From an uncultured Aquabacterium sp. (GTDB lineage: Bacteria; Pseudomonadota; Gammaproteobacteria; Burkholderiales; Burkholderiaceae_C): a DNA stretch of 7,573 nucleotides. Positions 5,339-7,573 of this stretch are shown here, piece after piece (position 1 is the stretch's first letter; each line of letters starts with the position of its first letter). The position numbers and the translations under genes were made by a program. The notes below the pieces were generated by a model that saw only the letters and a program-made list of their open reading frames with translations, was not told where the DNA came from and did no database searches. Where the stretch lies: the NCBI GenBank assembly GCA_937923225.1, contig CALAKR010000074.1, forward strand, positions 1-7,573, in the 5' to 3' direction.

Positions 5339-6163
5339 ATGAGACACGCCTTCCTTGCCAGCCTGACGCTCCTTTGCGCGAACGCGCATGCCGAGGCACC
5401 GATCAAGCCCTCCGAGCTGCCGCTGTGGGAAATTGGTGTCGGGGCCGGCGGCATTTCCCAACTGGCCTACCCAGGCGCGGATGAACAGGTCAACAGGGCC
5501 GTGGCGGCACCGTATGTGGTGTACCGCGGCAAACGCCTTCGATCGGATGCCGACGGCGCAGGCTTGCGCGCCATCCGCACGGACGATTTCGAACTCGACT
5601 TGTCGCTCTCCGGCTCCCTCAGCTCTGGCAGCAAATCGCTGAAGGCCCGCGAGGGCATGGACCGCCTGCCCACGCTGGTGGAGTTCGGTCCCGTGGCGCG
5701 GTGGTACCTGAACGGGCGCGAAGCGTCGCACCGGATCACGGTCGAGCTGCCCGTGCGCGGCGTGTTCGAGGTGCGTGACCTCGGCCGGCATCGGGGCATG
5801 AGCCTGGAGCCGGAGATCACCCTGCGCCATCTCGACCGTACCGGCTGGAGCTACGGTCTGGGCTTGAGCGCGCTGCTCGGAGACCGGCGGCTTGGCGAGA
5901 CCTACTACGAGGTCAAGCCCGAGGACGCCTTGGCAGACCGCGCGGCCTATGACGCCAGCAGCGGCCTGATCGCATGGCGTCTGAAGGCGTCGCTCTCACG
6001 GCAGTTGACGCCGGACATGCGCGTTTTCGGGTTCGCGCGGGTGGAGAGCGTGGCGGGCGCCGAGAACCGCGACAGCCCCCTGGTGAGGCGCACCAACGGC
6101 GCCAGCGTGGGGGTCGGGCTGATCTACACGCTCAAGCGCTCCGAAGCGCGGGCCGTGGACTGA
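5339..6163 (+). CDS. MipA/OmpV family outer membrane protein
   Basis: A 274-aa protein. Residues 1-18 are a short Sec signal peptide ending AHA-EA. I chose ATG 5339 because the signal peptide starts there; the frame extends 21 codons further upstream into the leader hairpin, without signal-like sequence. The mature protein follows MipA/OmpV: LWEIGVGAGGISQLAYPGAD (29-48), VAAPYVVYRGKRLRSD (55-70), alternating beta-strands across the middle, GPVARWYLN, an LGETYYEV segment followed by YDASSG, and the end strand GVGLIYTL. It should form an outer membrane beta-barrel. E. coli MipA links the murein hydrolase MltA to PBP1B, while other members act as porins or adapt to osmolarity, so a peptidoglycan role is not assured. 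A tail of nine mostly charged residues (KRSEARAVD) follows the last strand, where outer membrane proteins more often end in an aromatic residue. The Shine-Dalgarno is weak. Confidence 0.85.
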   Translation: MRHAFLASLTLLCANAHAEAPIKPSELPLWEIGVGAGGISQLAYPGADEQVNRAVAAPYVVYRGKRLRSDADGAGLRAIRTDDFELDLSLSGSLSSGSKSLKAREGMDRLPTLVEFGPVARWYLNGREASHRITVELPVRGVFEVRDLGRHRGMSLEPEITLRHLDRTGWSYGLGLSALLGDRRLGETYYEVKPEDALADRAAYDASSGLIAWRLKASLSRQLTPDMRVFGFARVESVAGAENRDSPLVRRTNGASVGVGLIYTLKRSEARAVD

Positions 6164-6236
6164 GCGGCCCAATGGGTACAGCGATCAGGTTCGTCGACCA
6201 GTTCACACAGGCCGCAGCCCCGACTTGGCTCGGCAA

Positions 6237-6263
6237 GCAGAGTGCGCAGAGTGCGCAGAGTGC
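6237..6263 (+). repeat. Three tandem 9-bp repeats
   Basis: GCAGAGTGC occurs three times in a row without error (6237-6245, 6246-6254, 6255-6263), in the non-coding gap after mipA. It may be a slippage-prone microsatellite. Its copy number could differ between strains. Confidence 0.85.
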
Positions 6264-6323
6264 GAAAACGATCTACGCTGCCAAAAACCTCTGAGAGTTA
6301 AAGCTCGTTCACGGCTTATGAAT

Positions 6324-6360
6324 GCTGTCAATTCAACCTCAATGAGGTGAATTTGACAGC
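6324..6360. repeat. 37-bp imperfect palindrome between mipA and the ADP-ribosylglycohydrolase gene
   Basis: Left arm GCTGTCAATTCAACCTCA (6324-6341) and right arm TGAGGTGAATTTGACAGC (6343-6360) surround one base. Fifteen of 18 positions pair without gaps, and one bulge on each side makes pairing almost complete. It lies between convergent genes and is more AT-rich than its surroundings. Possible roles are a bidirectional terminator or transcript-stabilising hairpin, or a protein-binding site. No clean T-tract follows on either strand. Confidence 0.6.
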
Positions 6361-6375
6361 GCGAGAGCGCGCTTT
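6358..6375 (+). terminator. GC-rich tetraloop hairpin, possible mipA terminator
   Basis: AGCGCG (6358-6363) and CGCGCT (6368-6373) form a 6-bp stem with an AGAG loop, ending in a TTT run at 6373-6375. It shares its first three bases with the right arm of the 37-bp palindrome, so the two structures compete or follow one another. It lies about 195 nt after the mipA stop. Confidence 0.35.
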
Positions 6376-6390
6376 GACGCTGCGGGCAAC

Positions 6391-7308
6391 TCAAAATGGC
6401 ACTGCACGGCCATCCCTTGCCATGAGCCCAACGGCCATGGCCTCCAGCTCATCGCCCATGAAAAGCTGCCGTCGCCAGCGACCAGGAATGGCCTCTACGC
6501 CATAGAAAGCCCCTGCAACCTGACCCGCAATAGCGGCAGTGGTGTCAGCATCGTCGCCCAGATTGGCCGCAGCCAGCACGGCAGCCTCGAATGAATCGGT
6601 CGTGGCGAAGCACCAGAGCGCGGCCTCCAGGGATTGCACGCTGTACCCTGTTCCACGAACCTGATCGCGCCCCTTCTTCAAGTATGCGCCGGCAGCGATG
6701 CCTTGCACCGATGCGCTGCCTGGCAAAGCCCGCGTGGCGGCCAGCACGCGATCCTTGTGCTGTTCGCCCGTCAATGCATGGGTGATGATTTCGGCCAGGA
6801 CCGCGCAGCACTCGATGGCTTCCGCCGCGCCGTGCGTGGTTTGGGAGCTCAGCCTGGCGTACTTGAGCACATCGTCGAGATCGGGGTAGTACCTCAGCAC
6901 CACAGGGGCCAGACGCATCAGGGACCCATTGCCCGCGCTCATGGGATTGGTGGACCCAGACATCGGCTCGCCTGTCACCGAGAACCGTCTCAGGGCGTCC
7001 TGCACGGTCATGCCGATGTCAAAGCATTCGCCCGTAGGGCTCGGATAGCCCCAATGCCACCAATTCGTGTACCGGTTCATTTGATCCTTGGCGTCAAAGC
7101 CGTCGCGATGCAGGAGGCTTTGTGCCAGACAGATGGCCATGGCGGTGTCATCGGTCCAGTCACCAGGTTTCAGGTTGAAGGGCCCTCCTCCCACCATGTC
7201 ATCGATAGGCTTGAAGCTGCCGCGCGCGCTGAACTCCAGAGTGGTACCAACCGCATCACCGCAGGCCAGCCCCAGCAGGCATCCCTTGTATCGGCTTTCA
7301 AGATCCAT
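6391..7308 (-). CDS. ADP-ribosylglycohydrolase family protein
   Basis: A 305-aa protein of the DraG/ARH family (COG1397), full length. The family hydrolyses ADP-ribose from proteins, nucleic acids or small molecules with two Mg ions. Visible signatures are YKGCLLGLACGDAVGTTLEF (7-26), the metal-binding GDWTDDTAMA (49-58), MSAGNGSLMRLAP (123-135), TTHG (157-160) and the C-terminal metal motif NLGDDADTTAAIAGQVAGAFYG (249-270). All expected acidic ligands (Asp53, Asp54, Asp252, Asp254 and neighbours) are present, so it should be active. The ATG (7308-7306) lies inside the end of the upstream NADAR gene, an 11-bp overlap, with no strong Shine-Dalgarno, suggesting translational coupling. The wobble positions look less GC-rich than in genes to the left, a hint of transfer. 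The target is unknown; reversal of ADP-ribosylation of a macromolecule or turnover of an ADP-ribose derivative are both possible. Confidence 0.92.
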   Translation of the reverse strand: MDLESRYKGCLLGLACGDAVGTTLEFSARGSFKPIDDMVGGGPFNLKPGDWTDDTAMAICLAQSLLHRDGFDAKDQMNRYTNWWHWGYPSPTGECFDIGMTVQDALRRFSVTGEPMSGSTNPMSAGNGSLMRLAPVVLRYYPDLDDVLKYARLSSQTTHGAAEAIECCAVLAEIITHALTGEQHKDRVLAATRALPGSASVQGIAAGAYLKKGRDQVRGTGYSVQSLEAALWCFATTDSFEAAVLAAANLGDDADTTAAIAGQVAGAFYGVEAIPGRWRRQLFMGDELEAMAVGLMARDGRAVPF

Positions 7309-7573
7309 GTGTAACTGACAGCTTGAGTTGCCGACGCACTTCCATCAACGCAAAGCCCAGGAGATTGAGACCACGCCAGGCCGCAGGGTCTTCGACCTGA
7401 GGATGATCTTCTGCCATGCCAATGCCCCACACAGGATCGACGGGACTGGCTTCGACGAGCACGCGGTCTCCAGTGGTGAGCAGATAGTCACCCAGTGCAG
7501 CATTCTGGGAGAACTTGGCCAGATTGCCCTCCACGACGGCATCGAATCGGCGGGCCTCCCAGCGCTGTTCATC
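7298..7573 (-). CDS. NADAR (YbiA-like) family protein, C-terminal part
   Basis: The last 91 codons of a minus-strand gene whose 5' part lies beyond the right edge. The visible sequence is the second half of a NADAR domain (DUF1768): an Asn-Leu-Ala-Lys-Phe-Ser-Gln stretch (17-23 of the fragment), LLTTGDRVLVEASPVDPVWGIGM (31-53) and WRGLNLLGFALMEVR (66-80). E. coli YbiA is an N-glycosidase acting on riboflavin-pathway intermediates, and other NADAR proteins remove ADP-ribose from guanine and serve as antitoxins to DarT1-type toxins. The gene's stop overlaps the start of the ADP-ribosylglycohydrolase gene, so the two are almost certainly co-transcribed. Whether a toxin or another NAD-linked gene precedes it cannot be seen here. 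Confidence 0.88.
   Translation of the reverse strand, partial: DEQRWEARRFDAVVEGNLAKFSQNAALGDYLLTTGDRVLVEASPVDPVWGIGMAEDHPQVEDPAAWRGLNLLGFALMEVRRQLKLSVTHGS

Noticed and set aside
5249..5830. A 193-aa minus-strand ORF
   Set aside because: It is antisense to mipA and its sequence lacks any family similarity.
6237..6263. Start of a CRISPR array
   Set aside because: The units are 9 bp and directly adjacent, with no spacers.
6634..7314. A 226-aa plus-strand ORF
   Set aside because: It is antisense to the ADP-ribosylglycohydrolase gene, whose motifs are unambiguous.

Overview
The window is GC-rich and densely coded, with long spurious antisense ORFs behind the real genes. The gene families suggest a beta-proteobacterium, probably Burkholderiales. 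The pointers are a histone-H1/PhaF-like lysine-alanine protein, a VF530 protein, a MipA/OmpV porin-like protein, a DUF2236 oxygenase and a DUF3820 protein. The lineage is inferred from family content only. I see no rRNA, tRNA, CRISPR array, transposase or integrase.

Layout, left to right. (1) Positions 1-464, minus: N-terminal part of a probably Tat-exported metallophosphoesterase, cut by the window edge. (2) 602-1513, minus: an MpaB/rubber-oxygenase-type (DUF2236) protein. It is divergent from a TetR-family regulator at 1613-2212, plus, and a 20-bp near-perfect palindrome sits between them, a likely shared operator. (3) 2300-2755, plus: a small basic protein with an H1-like tail, a ribbon-helix-helix-like segment and an AT-hook-like C-terminus, preceded by a perfect 17-bp AT-rich palindrome. 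(4) 2843-3049, plus: a 68-aa winged-helix-like protein, convergent with a VF530 protein at 3056-3289, minus. (5) 3412-3984, plus: a secreted YceI-family protein followed 8 bp later by a DUF3820 protein (3993-4217). These converge on a PF10118 'metal-dependent hydrolase' at 4235-5116, minus, whose visible residues look like a ferritin-type di-metal site. (6) 5339-6163, plus: a MipA/OmpV-family outer membrane protein. (7) 6164-6390: a non-coding gap with a triple 9-bp repeat, a 37-bp imperfect palindrome and a GC-rich hairpin. (8) 7573-6391, minus: a two-gene unit. The C-terminal part of a NADAR/YbiA-like protein overlaps an ADP-ribosylglycohydrolase by 11 bp.

Most of the window looks like ordinary chromosome with single genes and short operons. 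The parts most worth a second look are the NADAR-ADP-ribosylglycohydrolase unit, which points to ADP-ribose removal or NAD-metabolite processing, the H1/RHH/AT-hook protein with its own upstream palindrome, and the TetR-oxygenase pair with its operator. No complete, unmistakably new multi-gene system is visible, although the NADAR operon continues beyond the right edge.
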